The notes under the pieces: generated by a model
The model's database searches: none
The model's input: only the letters and a program-made list of their open reading frames with translations
What the model was told of the DNA's origin: nothing
DNA from: Neopusillimonas aromaticivorans
Lineage (GTDB): Bacteria > Pseudomonadota > Gammaproteobacteria > Burkholderiales > Burkholderiaceae_B
NCBI RefSeq assembly: GCF_030344915.1
Contig: NZ_CP128233.1
Coordinates: 1,178,001 to 1,242,000, forward strand
DNA: 64,000 bases
Direction: 5' to 3'
Translations under genes and position numbers: made by a program
Shown here: one piece after another, positions 30,641-39,835 of the stretch
Position numbering within the stretch: the stretch's first letter is position 1
Layout of the letters: each line of letters opens with the position of its first letter

Positions 30641-31342
30641 TACAAGGCCTTCAACTGTGCTTCAAGCCGGGTTTTCAACGGCGCATCGATATTCAGCTGA
30701 CGGGCCAGCTCATCCAGATAGGCCCGCTCCATGAAGCTTTCGTCGTCAATGACCAAGGCACTGGCCAGATAGACCTCGGCGGCCATTTCCGGGGTGGAAG
30801 CCAGTGGTCGCAATCGAAGCCGGATCGGCGGGCTTTTGCAGCTCGGCTTCAAACCAGGCCCGGTCTGACGGACTGGACGCGACACGGGCCAGTTCAGATT
30901 CGATAAGTTGGCGCTCTTGTGGCCCGATATGGCCGTCGGCCTTGGCCGCAGCAATCATGGCCGACAAAATCACGCGGCTGTGGTGTTCAAGTTCGGGTTC
31001 TGACCACCCCAGGGCAGCCGGCGCAGCAACGGGCACAGAGGTGGTGACCGGCGCAACGGATACAGATGCGGCAGCCGAGGACTTGTTTTGTTGCCAATCC
31101 TGGTAGGCCTTCAGGGCAACCGCACCCAATGCCGCTGCTGCACCATACGTGGCGATTTTCCCGCCTTTTTTACGCAAGGTTTTATTGCCCAGCAATACAC
31201 CCAGCAAACCACCGGCAAGTGCACCGCCGCCAAACCCGCCCAGCCCGCTGCCCTTGGCCAGGTCACCCAATTGGGAACCCGCCGATTGGCCAAGACCCTG
31301 ACCCGACTGCAACACCTGCTTCAACAATTGCTGAACCGACAT
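30640..31342 (-). CDS. TerB-like/DUF533 inner-membrane-associated protein (one frameshift)
   Basis: About 233 residues. The N-terminal half is Gly-rich with a membrane-like segment (LGGFGGGALAGGLLGVLLG and a lysine-rich turn); an Ala/Val-rich linker leads to a TerB-type helical domain (HSRVILSAMIAAAKADGHIGPQERQLIESEL, then MERAYLDELARQLN). TerB folds occur in tellurite-resistance and stress proteins, but DUF533 members have no proven function. One extra base near 30806 breaks the frame between PADPASIA and LASTPEMAAEVYL. The ATG at 31342 follows an AGAGGTGGG site. It is translationally coupled to the downstream MFS gene. Confidence 0.78.
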
Positions 31343-31519
31343 CACCCACCTCTTGCGATCTGTATCAAAACAGTGATTTTACGCCGAAGGCCACGCAACG
31401 GATGCCACCGTCCTGACCGCTACACGGCCGCACCCTCAATAAAGTCGTCGGTCAGGCAAGCGCCTCTTTCCACACATGACAATTTGATGAGAGAATCACA
31501 AGTAAAACAAATTTACCGA

Positions 31520-31534
31520 TTTAATCAAATTAAA
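31520..31534. promoter_or_regulatory. Short palindrome before the HTH-REC regulator
   Basis: A perfect dyad, TTTAAT-CAA-ATTAAA, lies 27 bases before the ATG of the HTH-REC gene in an AT-rich stretch. It could be an autoregulatory operator or simply promoter-proximal AT-rich DNA. The rest of the 218-base gap between the TerB gene and this regulator holds no gene that I can see. Confidence 0.3.
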
Positions 31535-31560
31535 CTCTCTCAACCGCTGGAGTTCCAGGC

Positions 31561-32190
31561 ATGACCCCGACCACCCCGCACCCTTCTTCTGAAGCCGTCT
31601 ACACCACCCAGCAAGTGGCCGAGCGGCTGGGCTTGTCGGTTTCAACGGTGCAGCAATTGGTCGAGTCAGGGATTATTGGCGGCTGGAAAACGCGCGGAGG
31701 TCATCGACGCATTCCGGCCAGTGCACTCGAACACTATCTCTCAACACGCCATACAGGCACCCCGCCTGCACCGCCCCTGGATCTGGCCCGGCCAGCCGTT
31801 TCATCGCTGCTTGTTCTGGAAGATGACCTGGTCCAGCAAACCTTGTATCGGGGCCGGATCAACAGCTGGGGATTGCCCCTTGAACTGACTTTTTGCAGTA
31901 ACGGGTACGATGCCCTTATCGAAGTCGCCCTCAGGCAGCCCGACATTCTCTTGCTCGACATCATGATGGATGGCATTGACGGGTACGAAGTGCTCAAAGC
32001 CCTGACCAGTCGGCCCAATTTTCGTCTGTCACATATTGCCGTATTGACCAACTTGTCGGAAACTGACGTCGAAACGCTTGGCGGACTGCCGGCAGGCGTA
32101 ATTTACATGAGCAAACCCATCAATTTCGACGAACTGCGTGGCTACCTGCGCGGTTGCTGTGCCGCCAAAACGCGGCTTTACGCCAAATGA
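31561..32190 (+). CDS. HTH (excisionase/MerR-type)-REC fusion response regulator
   Basis: Intact 209-residue protein with the DNA-binding part first. Residues 14-60 form a helix-turn-helix of the excisionase type (YTTQQVAERLGLSVSTVQQLVESG, then WKTRGGHRRIPASAL). Residues 81-205 are a receiver domain with acidic pocket Glu87/Asp88/Asp89, phosphoacceptor Asp133 (LLLDIMMDG), Thr163 and Lys185 (MSKP). Most regulators have REC first, so the order is uncommon. Its stop overlaps the ATG of the HPt gene. No sensor kinase is adjacent, so the partner kinase must be elsewhere. Binding targets are unknown. Confidence 0.88.
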   Translation: MTPTTPHPSSEAVYTTQQVAERLGLSVSTVQQLVESGIIGGWKTRGGHRRIPASALEHYLSTRHTGTPPAPPLDLARPAVSSLLVLEDDLVQQTLYRGRINSWGLPLELTFCSNGYDALIEVALRQPDILLLDIMMDGIDGYEVLKALTSRPNFRLSHIAVLTNLSETDVETLGGLPAGVIYMSKPINFDELRGYLRGCCAAKTRLYAK

Positions 32191-32558
32191 CACCTGTACC
32201 GCCACCCGACCCCTCGTTAACCAGCGCCCAAGTACTTCGCGCAATGGCTGCCAACGACAGTACCCTTTTCAACGAACTGGCCGATATTATTCTGCGGTCA
32301 CTACCGAATTACGCCCAGGCGCTTGAACAAGCGCTGTCCGGCAACGACACCGGTGCAGTCCGGGCGGCCTTGCATAAAATCAAGGGAACCTTGCAGATGG
32401 TCGGCGCCAGCCAGACGCTGAACCTGCTGAACACGATAGGTGACCACATACGCAGCACCGGCACCCTGCCCGAGACCGGCGCAATCCATACACTGCTGGC
32501 ACACATGCGCTTGATCGCAATCGAGGTTGCCGCTTACCCGACAGGCGTGTCCACCTGA
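32187..32558 (+). CDS. HPt-domain phosphotransfer protein
   Basis: A 123-residue stand-alone histidine phosphotransfer protein. The phosphorylatable residue is His63 in ALHKIKGTLQMVGA, within a four-helix bundle pattern. The ATG overlaps the stop of the HTH-REC regulator (ATGA), so the two proteins are made together and probably exchange phosphate. This suggests a relay fed by an unlinked hybrid kinase. The gene ends 23 bases before the convergent SDR gene. Confidence 0.87.
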   Translation: MTPVPPPDPSLTSAQVLRAMAANDSTLFNELADIILRSLPNYAQALEQALSGNDTGAVRAALHKIKGTLQMVGASQTLNLLNTIGDHIRSTGTLPETGAIHTLLAHMRLIAIEVAAYPTGVST

Positions 32559-32580
32559 CTCGCAAGGCCCTGAAGAGTCG

Positions 32581-33403
32581 TCAAGCCTCTTTTGCGGCGC
32601 GAGCTGGGCGAACCAGGCGCGCGGTGAAATGCCGCGGTCGGGGCCGAGCATGGAAAAACCACCATCAACGGGGATATCGGCTCCGGTCAGCCATGAGGCT
32701 TTGTCAGTGGCCAGAAACGCCACGACGTGGCCGACTTCCTCGCCGCGACCGATGCGGCCCAAGGGGTGAAAGTGTGCACCCACCGCATCTGCGGCCTCGA
32801 TGGACCCGCCGCTCATGGACTCGGTTGACGGGGACCAGGTCCAGGCCGGCGACACCGACAACACGCGAATGCCGTGCGGCGCCAGGTCAACCGCAAAATT
32901 GCGGGTAATTTGCAGCAAAGCGGCCTTGGAAGCGGGGTAAACAGCCCGCCCGCCGGCACCGAACTTGCCCCCGTGCTGCCCAGGTTCACAACCACGGAAC
33001 CCCGGGGCATGTGGGGAGCCACTTTCTGGGTAAAAATCGCTGCTGAAATGAGGTTGACGTTCAGGGTCTGGAACCACTGCTCACGCGAGGACGCCAAACC
33101 CTGATCCGCATAACTGCAGGCATTGTTGACCAGGATGTCGATATGGCCAAATTTCTTGACGGCAAAATCGACACACTGGTCAATCGCCTCATCCGAGGTG
33201 ACATCGGTTTCGAAGAAAACAGCGCGTTGGCCAATAGCGGTGGCAACCGCGTTGCCGGCTTCGGCACCCCGCCCCACCAGCACGACGTGTGCGCCGTCGT
33301 CAGCCAGAACCTTGGCAATATCCGCCCCCAGGCCCTGCGAGGCACCCGTCACGATGGCCACTTTGCCATCCAGAGGTAATTGAACTGCAGCTGTCTGACT
33401 CAC
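32581..33403 (-). CDS. SDR-family dehydrogenase, probable cis-dihydrodiol dehydrogenase (two frameshifts)
   Basis: A classical short-chain dehydrogenase of about 274 residues. The NAD-binding motif is TGASQGLG, followed by NNAC (usually NNAG), the catalytic Ser in GSTGAS, and YPASK. Single bases are missing near 32940 (GGRAVYPASKAALL restored) and in the A-run at 32592-32595, where one more A gives the end AQLAPQKEA and a stop at 32581. It is the third gene after dioxygenase alpha and beta, 46 bases behind beta, the usual place for the enzyme that re-aromatises the cis-diol to a catechol. The exact diol is unknown. Confidence 0.84.
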
Positions 33404-33449
33404 TGTGTTTCTCCGTAAACCGATATCAACGCCCTGATCACATCAGGCA

Positions 33450-33985
33450 TTACATGTGCATGTCGAGCATGCCAAAAATGCTTTCGCAATTGGTCAGATT
33501 GACGCGCTTCAGGTAGATTGACCAACCACCGGACTCGGTCGCCACAAGCTTGTGGAAAACGGTTGCGCCCAACTGACGGGCTTCAGTGCGATATTCCGTC
33601 AATTGCAGACTGGAACGCACAATAACCCGACCGGCTGAGTCAACCCCGTCAACCATGACATTACCCACCAGGCGGCTGCCGTAAGTATGGGGCTGCTGCG
33701 ACCAGTTGCGCTCGTGATTGACGCGGCGCACGCGCACTTCACGCAACATGGCGTCTTCCCAGAACAGCGAAACATGGTCAAAGGGTTCTCCTGACCCTGC
33801 TTGCGCGGGGCCCAGTAGCGCCCTTCCGGCGTCCAGAGGTTCAGCCAGTCGTCCAGCTTGCGCTCGTCCAGCAAACGCGCTTCGTGGAAAAGAAACTGCT
33901 GAATGCCATGCAGGGTCTCCAGCGATGGCGAAATCTGCGATACCGGCTCTACCGATACATCAAACGTACGATCAAGCAACATCAT
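33450..33985 (-). CDS. Ring-hydroxylating dioxygenase beta subunit (one frameshift)
   Basis: About 178 residues with the cone-shaped NTF2-like fold of dioxygenase small subunits: FLFHEARLLDERKLDDWLNLWTPEGRYW near the N-terminus and LREVRVRRVNHERNWSQQP in the middle. One base is missing near 33785, between GQENP and FDHVSLFWEDAM. AGGAGA precedes the ATG at 33985. It lies 17 bases after the alpha-subunit stop. The beta subunit is structural, supporting the catalytic alpha trimer, and does not by itself indicate the substrate. Confidence 0.87.
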
Positions 33986-34002
33986 TTTTGATTCTCCTGT
34001 GC

Positions 34003-35313
34003 TTAGCCCTGATTACCCGACACCATGTACTGCTTCCAGGCAGCGAACTGATTGCGCATCGGCAGTTCGCTGGTCCCGTTGATGGACACGGTACCTTCCG
34101 GCGTTTCCTTGTCGGTGCCGGCATAGCGGTGGTGGCTGACCCAGTCACCGCCTTTGGTCAGGTTGCCTTCCTGGCAACGACGGTAAAGCTCAACGTCGTC
34201 AGGCATTACGTTCGATGACGGCGAGTTGATGACGTTGGTGTAGGTCAATGCGCGTTCAAACACTGACTCTGGCGCGCCCTTCAGACGGAAGGTCTGGATT
34301 TCTATCAGGGTGCGATCCGGGCTGACCGGACGAATCACGCGGAACTGCTGGAATACAGTGTGGGGTGAACCGCTGCCATAAATAACGGTGTTGTGACGAT
34401 TCATCCCCAGGATTTCACGCGCCTTGGCTTCGCCGTGAACGGCGGCCAGGGATTCGAAATGGGCACGCGAAACCGGGTCACGCGTTGCTGCCGCCGGATC
34501 AAAAATCGCTTCCATGTAACCATGGCCGTTCTTGTAGGCACGCAACTCAAGCTTTTCCCAGAATTCGTAAGGCTCGCCGTTACCGTCCATGATCAGCAGT
34601 TCAAACGGCATTTCGCCCAGTTCTTTGGCTTCTTCGCGCGCTGCCACAAAAGACGACTCATGGGTAATCGGGGCGTGCATGGTGTCATGCAGGTTTTCGT
34701 AGAAAACCTTCCAGTTCGACTGCTGCATCACCTGGAACACACCGCCGACGACCTCAACCTCACCCTCGGGCGAACGGTCACAGAGGTTATCAATCGACGA
34801 CGCGGCACCGTCAAGGAAGGTCACCAGATCGGGACCTTCCGCCGACTGGCTGGCGAAAACGAAGCCACGATACGAATCGACACGGGCCAATGGGCGCATC
34901 GAGAAATCAGGATGCGACTTGTCAAACGTCGTCCCTTCCATGCCGTTGCGCAAAGGCACCGACAGCAACGAGCCGTCCAGTTTGAAGGTCCAGGCGTGAT
35001 AGGGGCAGCGGAAGAATTTCCCGACATTGCCATCGCCCTTCGCGACCAGCTGCGAGCCTTTGTGCGGGCAGCGGTTATAAAGCACATTAACCTTGCCATC
35101 GGCGCCGCGCGTCATGATGACGTCCTGGTCACCAATCCGGGTCGTATGGTAGTCGCCAGGATTTTTCACCTGGCTTTCGTGGCCGACATAAATCCAGACC
35201 TGGCCATAGATGCGCTCCATTTCAAGCGCAAAAATCTCAGGGTCTGTGTAAACCCGTTTATGTACGCTGTCTGAACGAACCAGACCGGCAATTTCCTCGT
35301 TGCTGATGCTCAT
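34003..35313 (-). CDS. Aromatic ring-hydroxylating dioxygenase alpha subunit
   Basis: Intact 436-residue catalytic subunit that inserts O2 into an aromatic ring to form a cis-dihydrodiol. The Rieske [2Fe-2S] ligands are Cys82/His84 (RCPHKG) and Cys103/His106 (CPYHAW). The mononuclear iron site is in ENLHDTMHAPITH, with bridging Asp210 and ligands His213 and His218. A GGAGG site lies 6 bases before the ATG at 35313, which rules out earlier starts. The general class is that of benzoate, salicylate and anthranilate oxygenases, but I cannot assign a substrate. Electrons should come from the PDR-type reductase encoded at 41030. It is divergent to the second LIV operon. Confidence 0.92.
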   Translation of the reverse strand: MSISNEEIAGLVRSDSVHKRVYTDPEIFALEMERIYGQVWIYVGHESQVKNPGDYHTTRIGDQDVIMTRGADGKVNVLYNRCPHKGSQLVAKGDGNVGKFFRCPYHAWTFKLDGSLLSVPLRNGMEGTTFDKSHPDFSMRPLARVDSYRGFVFASQSAEGPDLVTFLDGAASSIDNLCDRSPEGEVEVVGGVFQVMQQSNWKVFYENLHDTMHAPITHESSFVAAREEAKELGEMPFELLIMDGNGEPYEFWEKLELRAYKNGHGYMEAIFDPAAATRDPVSRAHFESLAAVHGEAKAREILGMNRHNTVIYGSGSPHTVFQQFRVIRPVSPDRTLIEIQTFRLKGAPESVFERALTYTNVINSPSSNVMPDDVELYRRCQEGNLTKGGDWVSHHRYAGTDKETPEGTVSINGTSELPMRNQFAAWKQYMVSGNQG

Positions 35314-35479
35314 GTTGTCCTCCAAACGGTTCAAGAGTCATTCCGTGGAAGCAATTTATTACGTCGGGCATTGTGGCAATAGCCGTTACTTGCAGGCGTT
35401 GTCCGGTTATGGCAGAGGCCTTGGGGAAAGCCCGTAAAACGAGGCGGTTTTGCTTGATTCGGACAATCTGACCACCCCC

Positions 35480-35494
35480 TGCACATTTCGGATA
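35480..35494 (+). promoter_or_regulatory. XylS/BenR-like half-site between dioxygenase and livH2
   Basis: TGCA-N6-GGATA matches exactly the TGCA-N6-GGNTA half-site known for XylS/BenR-type activators. It is 77 bases before the livH2 start and in the shared divergent region with the dioxygenase gene. A weaker copy (TGCT-N6-GGACA) starts 29 bases upstream at 35451. An AraC/XylS-type regulator gene lies at 42342. Binding is inferred from the motif match only. Confidence 0.45.
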
Positions 35495-35571
35495 GTCGCT
35501 ACCCGCGAATTCAACAAGAATGACCTCCTCCTGGCTTTTTCAAGCCTTCGGCAACTATTTACAAGAACCCC

Positions 35572-36491
35572 ATGAACAGCTTGACGATTATTGAACAGCT
35601 CATGAACGGTGTGGGCCTTGGCCTGATCCTGTTCATGATGGCCGCTGGCCTGACTATCGTGTTCGGCGTAATGGACACCATGAATCTGGCCCACGGGTCA
35701 CTTTTCATGTTTGGCGCCTATTTCGCTGCAACCGCCTATGGCATTACCGATTCATTCACCTTGTCGGTACTGATATCGGTGGCCCTTACCATGCTGGCAG
35801 GCGCCATTCTTGAAATCGCCCTGGTCAGGCGCCTGTACACGCGCACCCACATGAATCAGGTGGTGGCCACATTCGGCGTCATCCTGATCTGCAACGACCT
35901 GGTGAAATACATCTGGGGCCCGGCGCCGATCATGGCCGCCACGCCCCCTCGCTGAGCGGCTCGGTTACCCTGCTGGACGGCCTGGACTACCCGGCCTTTC
36001 GGCTGCTGATCATTGCCGTGGGTATCGTTGCCGCCATTGCGCTGTATTTCATGATGGCCCATACCCGCCTGGGCATGCTGGTACGGGCAGGTGCTTCGAA
36101 TCGCACCATGACCCAGTTGATGGGCATCCCGGTGCGCAAGGTGTTCACCATCATTTTCGTACTCGGGGCCGCTCTGGCCGGCATTGGCGGAGCCATGATG
36201 GGACCGGTAACGGCAGTACAGGTCGGCATGGGTGATTCATTCATGATTCCGGCCATGGTGGTGATTGTGATTGGCGGCATCGGTTCGATCCGGGGCGCCT
36301 TCATTGCCGCACTGCTGGTAGGCATCGTGGACACCGCCGGGCGCGCGTTCATGCCGGCCCTGATTGCCCAGGTGGCATCACCCGTAATCGCCGCCGATGT
36401 CGGACCCGCGCTGGCCAGCGTTCTGATGTACGTCTTGATGGTCGTCGTACTGGCGTGCAAGCCCACTGGTCTTTTCCCTGCCCGAGGATAA
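35572..36491 (+). CDS. livH: LIV-type ABC transporter permease LivH, second system (one frameshift)
   Basis: A permease of about 306 residues with MAAGLTIVFGVMDTMNLAHGSLFMFGAY near the N-terminus and VIGGIGSIRGAFIAALLVG near the C-terminus. One C is missing around 35941-35946, joining PIMAATPP to SLSGSVTLLDGLDYP. It opens the transporter operon livH-livM-livG-livF, whose binding protein is encoded separately at 39836. Its position beside the dioxygenase genes suggests import of an aromatic acid or related compound. Confidence 0.87.
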
Positions 36492-36495
36492 CAAC

Positions 36496-37485
36496 ATGCC
36501 TGGCCATACCAATAAAACATTCGCCTGGGTCCCCTTGCTTGGCATCATCCTGCTGGCGGGTTTCCCGTACTTCTCGCAATTTTTCGGCCTTGACTACTAC
36601 ACTGGCTTTGTCATGCGCCTGATGATCCTGATGATCATTGTCACCAGCCTGAATTTCCTGCTGGGCTATGGCGGCATGATCGCCCTGGGCCATGCCGGCT
36701 TCATCGGCATCGGGTCATATGCCATGGTCGCACTGGTCGAAGCCGGGGTCACCTCGGTGTGGCTGCTGTGGCTGGGCGCCACCGCCATTACCGCCGTGGG
36801 CGCCGCACTGATCGGCCTGGTGGTTTTGCGCACCCGCGGTATTTATTTTCTGATGAGCACCCTGGCCTTTGCCGAAATGGTCTACTACGTAGCAGTTTCA
36901 TTGCGTCGCTACGGGGGTGATGACGGCTATATTCTGTCGACCCCGCTAACCTTTGGCTTTGGCTTTGACCCGACGGACACCAACACCCTGTATGCCGTGG
37001 TTCTGGTCGCCTTCATTCTGGCGTTTGCCTTCTTCAACCGTATGGTTGATTCACGATTCGGCAAGGCGATTACCGGCATCCGCGACAACCCGGTCCGTAT
37101 GCAGGCCCTGGGGTACCCGACATTCAAGCTGCAATTGCAGGCCTTCATCATTGGCTCGGCCGTTGCCGGGCTGGGCGGCGCCATGATGATGACGCAAAAC
37201 GGCTTCATCAGCCCCACCACCATTCACTGGACACACTCCGCCGAACTGATGGTCATCGTGGCCCTGGGCGGCATGGGCTACAAATGGGGCGCTATTCTGG
37301 GTGCCGGCCTGTGGGGCGTGCTGAAAGAGTTTCTGCCCCAGCTTACCGAATACTGGCATTGGCCCATGGGCTTGCTGGTCATCCTCATTATCTTGTTTGC
37401 CCCCAACGGCCTGTGGGCCCTGGTCAGCCGCGAATCGGCAACGCAATCTGGCGGGCTGTTCAAATTCATCCGGAGGCAGGCATGA
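36496..37485 (+). CDS. livM: LIV-type ABC transporter permease LivM, second system
   Basis: Intact 329-residue permease. Typical blocks are LNFLLGYGGMIALGHAGFIGIGSYA, the ATPase-contact loop GIRDNPVRMQALGYPTFKLQ and VALGGMGYKWGAILGAG. It starts 4 bases after livH2 and its stop overlaps the livG2 start by 4 bases. It pairs with LivH2 to form the membrane channel. Confidence 0.92.
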   Translation: MPGHTNKTFAWVPLLGIILLAGFPYFSQFFGLDYYTGFVMRLMILMIIVTSLNFLLGYGGMIALGHAGFIGIGSYAMVALVEAGVTSVWLLWLGATAITAVGAALIGLVVLRTRGIYFLMSTLAFAEMVYYVAVSLRRYGGDDGYILSTPLTFGFGFDPTDTNTLYAVVLVAFILAFAFFNRMVDSRFGKAITGIRDNPVRMQALGYPTFKLQLQAFIIGSAVAGLGGAMMMTQNGFISPTTIHWTHSAELMVIVALGGMGYKWGAILGAGLWGVLKEFLPQLTEYWHWPMGLLVILIILFAPNGLWALVSRESATQSGGLFKFIRRQA

Positions 37486-38240
37486 GTCTTTTTTCAGCAA
37501 AAGGCCTGATCAAGAACTTTCACAGTTTACGGGCGACCGATAACGTATCGATTGACGTCAACCCCAACGAAGTGCACGCCCTGATCGGCCCGAATGGTGC
37601 GGGCAAAAGCACCCTGGTCAACCTGATCTCGGGCCTGCTGCCCGTTGACGCCGGGACCATCACACTGGACGGCCGCAACATCACCGGCCTGAAGGCCCAT
37701 GAACGCGTACATGCCGGTTTGTCGCGCTGCTTCCAGGTCACCAACCTGTTCAAGGACATCAGCGTCATCGATAACCTGCGTCTGGCGGTGCAGGCCCACG
37801 ACGGCAATAATTTCAAGGTATTTGGCATTCGCAATAACGAAAGGCTTCTGAACGACAAGGCGCGCGAACTGGGCGCCAAGGTGGGGCTTGAGGGCGACGA
37901 TGTGCTGAACAGCATTGCCGGCAGCCTGCCTCACGGCGCACAGCGCCAGCTGGACATTGCGCTGGCTTTGGCCGCCAACCCGAAAGTCCTGTTGCTTGAC
38001 GAGCCCATGGCCGGCATGGGGCAAGACGAGTCCGCACGTGTCGTGGAAATGATCAAGGGGCTGCGCCAACATATGGCCATTTTGCTGATCGAGCACGATA
38101 TGGAAGCCGTGTTCCAGCTGGCCGACCGCATTTCAGTCCTGGTTTACGGCAAAGTCATCACCACGGGGACGGTTGACCAGATCCGCAACGACCCGAAAGT
38201 TCAGGAAGTGTATTTAGGTTCGGAGACATCGCATGGCTGA
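37482..38240 (+). CDS. livG: LIV-type ABC transporter ATPase LivG, second system
   Basis: Intact 252-residue ATPase: Walker A GPNGAGKSTLVN, signature-equivalent LPHGAQRQLDIALAL, Walker B VLLLDEPMAGM and switch His in IEHDMEAV. The ATG at 37482 follows an AGGCAGG site and overlaps the livM2 stop. The family-conserved N-terminus MSLFSAKGLIKNF fixes this start although the frame is open further upstream. It overlaps livF2 by 8 bases. Confidence 0.92.
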   Translation: MSLFSAKGLIKNFHSLRATDNVSIDVNPNEVHALIGPNGAGKSTLVNLISGLLPVDAGTITLDGRNITGLKAHERVHAGLSRCFQVTNLFKDISVIDNLRLAVQAHDGNNFKVFGIRNNERLLNDKARELGAKVGLEGDDVLNSIAGSLPHGAQRQLDIALALAANPKVLLLDEPMAGMGQDESARVVEMIKGLRQHMAILLIEHDMEAVFQLADRISVLVYGKVITTGTVDQIRNDPKVQEVYLGSETSHG

Positions 38241-38949
38241 AAAACAAATGCTGACTTGTGAAAACCTGCATGCGGGATACGGCGCCAGCAAAGTGCTGTT
38301 CGGCATGGATTTCACGATCAACGAGGGCGAGGTCATTGGCTTGCTGGGCCGCAACGGCATGGGCAAAAGCACGACATTGAAGAACCTAGTTGGCCTGGTC
38401 AAACCCACCCAGGGAAAAATTGTCTGGGAGGGTAAGGAACTGAACGCACTGAGCCCCGATGCCATTGCGCGTTTGGGCATTGCCATCGTACCTGAAGGGC
38501 GCCAGTGCTATCCCAACCTGACCGTTCGCGAACACTTGGTCGCGTTCGCGGGCAACCGCAACGGCAATGCCCGGCAATGGACGCTCGACCGCATCTACGA
38601 CCTGTTCCCCCGCCTGGCCGAACGCAGCCAGAACATGGGAGGGCAGCTGTCGGGCGGCGAACAGCAAATGCTGGCCATCGGCCGTGCGCTGTCGACCAAT
38701 CCCCGACTGCTGATTCTTGACGAAGCCACCGAAGGCCTGGCCCCGCTGATCCGCGAAGAAATCTGGAAATGCCTGACCTTGCTGAAAAATGAGGGGCAGA
38801 CCACGCTTGTTGTCGACAAATACGTCGACAAGCTGGTCGGTCTGGCCGACCGGCACATTATTCTTGAGCGCGGCAAGATCGTCTGGACCGGCAGCTCGGC
38901 CGAACTGGATGCCGACCGTAGCCTGTGGGTGCGTTACATGGGGGTTTAA
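38233..38949 (+). CDS. livF: LIV-type ABC transporter ATPase LivF, second system
   Basis: Intact 238-residue ATPase: Walker A GRNGMGKSTTLK, signature LSGGEQQMLAIGRAL, Walker B LLILDEATEGLAP. The usual switch region VEQN reads VDKYVDKL, so the switch histidine/glutamine is replaced; some LivF proteins vary here. It ends the second LIV transporter operon. The 68 bases to the convergent isochorismatase-fold gene hold GC-rich dyads that may terminate transcription. Confidence 0.9.
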   Translation: MAEKQMLTCENLHAGYGASKVLFGMDFTINEGEVIGLLGRNGMGKSTTLKNLVGLVKPTQGKIVWEGKELNALSPDAIARLGIAIVPEGRQCYPNLTVREHLVAFAGNRNGNARQWTLDRIYDLFPRLAERSQNMGGQLSGGEQQMLAIGRALSTNPRLLILDEATEGLAPLIREEIWKCLTLLKNEGQTTLVVDKYVDKLVGLADRHIILERGKIVWTGSSAELDADRSLWVRYMGV

Positions 38950-39017
38950 GGTCCCACGACGTTGGCCTCGGGCGCACGAGGCGGTTCGAACCCGTCGGGG
39001 GCCGCCCTCAAAATGAC

Positions 39018-39616
39018 TTAGTTGCCAGCGAAACGGGCAGCCACGGCCTCCACATCAGACACTTCGGCAATAAACGCCAGACTGCGCAGCGCCGCATCGT
39101 GGAATTCGGCGGAACCTGCCGCACAGGCGTCAGCCGCAATCGTCACGTCGTACCCTTTATCGGTCGCTTCGCGCACCGTGTGCTCGACCACAGAATGCGT
39201 GGCCACACCGCCCACCACCAGATGACGCACATCAAGCATGCGCAACAGGTTTTCCAGGCAGGTGCCCGCAAAGGCGCTGATTCGCTGGTGCGTGACAACA
39301 AATTCATTTTCGTTCGCCAAGGGTTGAAACGGCACCATGAACTCGGAGCCCCATTCACCCTCCTTGACCGCACCCAGCTCGACCGTCTTTCGGAAAATCG
39401 GCGTATTGCGCGGACAATCGGCGTAATCGGGACGGAACGCGATACGCACATGGATCAGGGGGCCTGATGCTTGCGCGCCATCGCCAGCAGACGCGCCGCA
39501 CCATCAAGCACACGTTCGCGCACGCTTTCGTCGTTCACCCCCACCCGGATTTTCCCCTCGGGATGCAAGACTTCATTCTGATAATGCAGTGCCAAAACGG
39601 CAACTCGTTCCTTCAT
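39018..39616 (-). CDS. Isochorismatase-fold protein with substituted triad (one frameshift)
   Basis: About 199 residues with the isochorismatase/nicotinamidase fold. Three signature positions are changed. The Asp of the usual (V/I)DxQN is His11 in LALHYQNEV. The Lys before xRxSAF is His in VVTHQRISAF. The nucleophilic Cys of GVATxxC is Val in GVATHSVVEHT. It is therefore unlikely to be a standard cysteine amidase; either another chemistry or a binding role is possible. One C is missing near 39463 (KHQAPLIHVRIAF restored). The start MKERVAVLALH at 39616 is well placed. It lies convergent to livF2 and divergent to the binding-protein gene, inside the aromatic-oxidation cluster. Confidence 0.75.
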
Positions 39617-39684
39617 GGTTTTCCCCAATATGTGTAGGTATCAATTCAATTGAAAACCAGTCTAGCCCCTTGATTCATGCGGGA

Positions 39685-39739
39685 CTATCCGAAAAACGAC
39701 ACGCCGGAAGCCGGAAATGGCACTGCTAAAAACGGATAG
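39685..39739. promoter_or_regulatory. CTATCCG ... CGGATAG site pair before livK2
   Basis: Two copies of one heptamer in opposite orientation (39685-39691 and 39733-39739) lie 97-151 bases before livK2. The second is part of TGCT-N6-GGATA (39724-39738), one mismatch from the XylS/BenR half-site TGCA-N6-GGNTA. The same CGGATAG core occurs in the livH2/dioxygenase promoter region. A shared AraC/XylS-type activator is the simplest reading. The rest of the 219-base gap shows nothing else. Confidence 0.4.
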
Positions 39740-39835
39740 GCCAAACAGGCCACCTGCCGATAATGGATATTGCCGCCCGCAGGCTTTCCCTAGACTTGAC
39801 CACGTTCCACCATTTCTCAACGCGCAAGGAAAATC

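Noticed and set aside
38979..39003. A tRNA T-arm-like sequence (GGTTCGAACCC in a possible 5-base stem) after livF2, possibly a tRNA 3' fragment or attachment site.
   Set aside because: No D-arm, anticodon arm or matching acceptor strand lies upstream, there is no CCA context, and there is no integrase or element boundary nearby.
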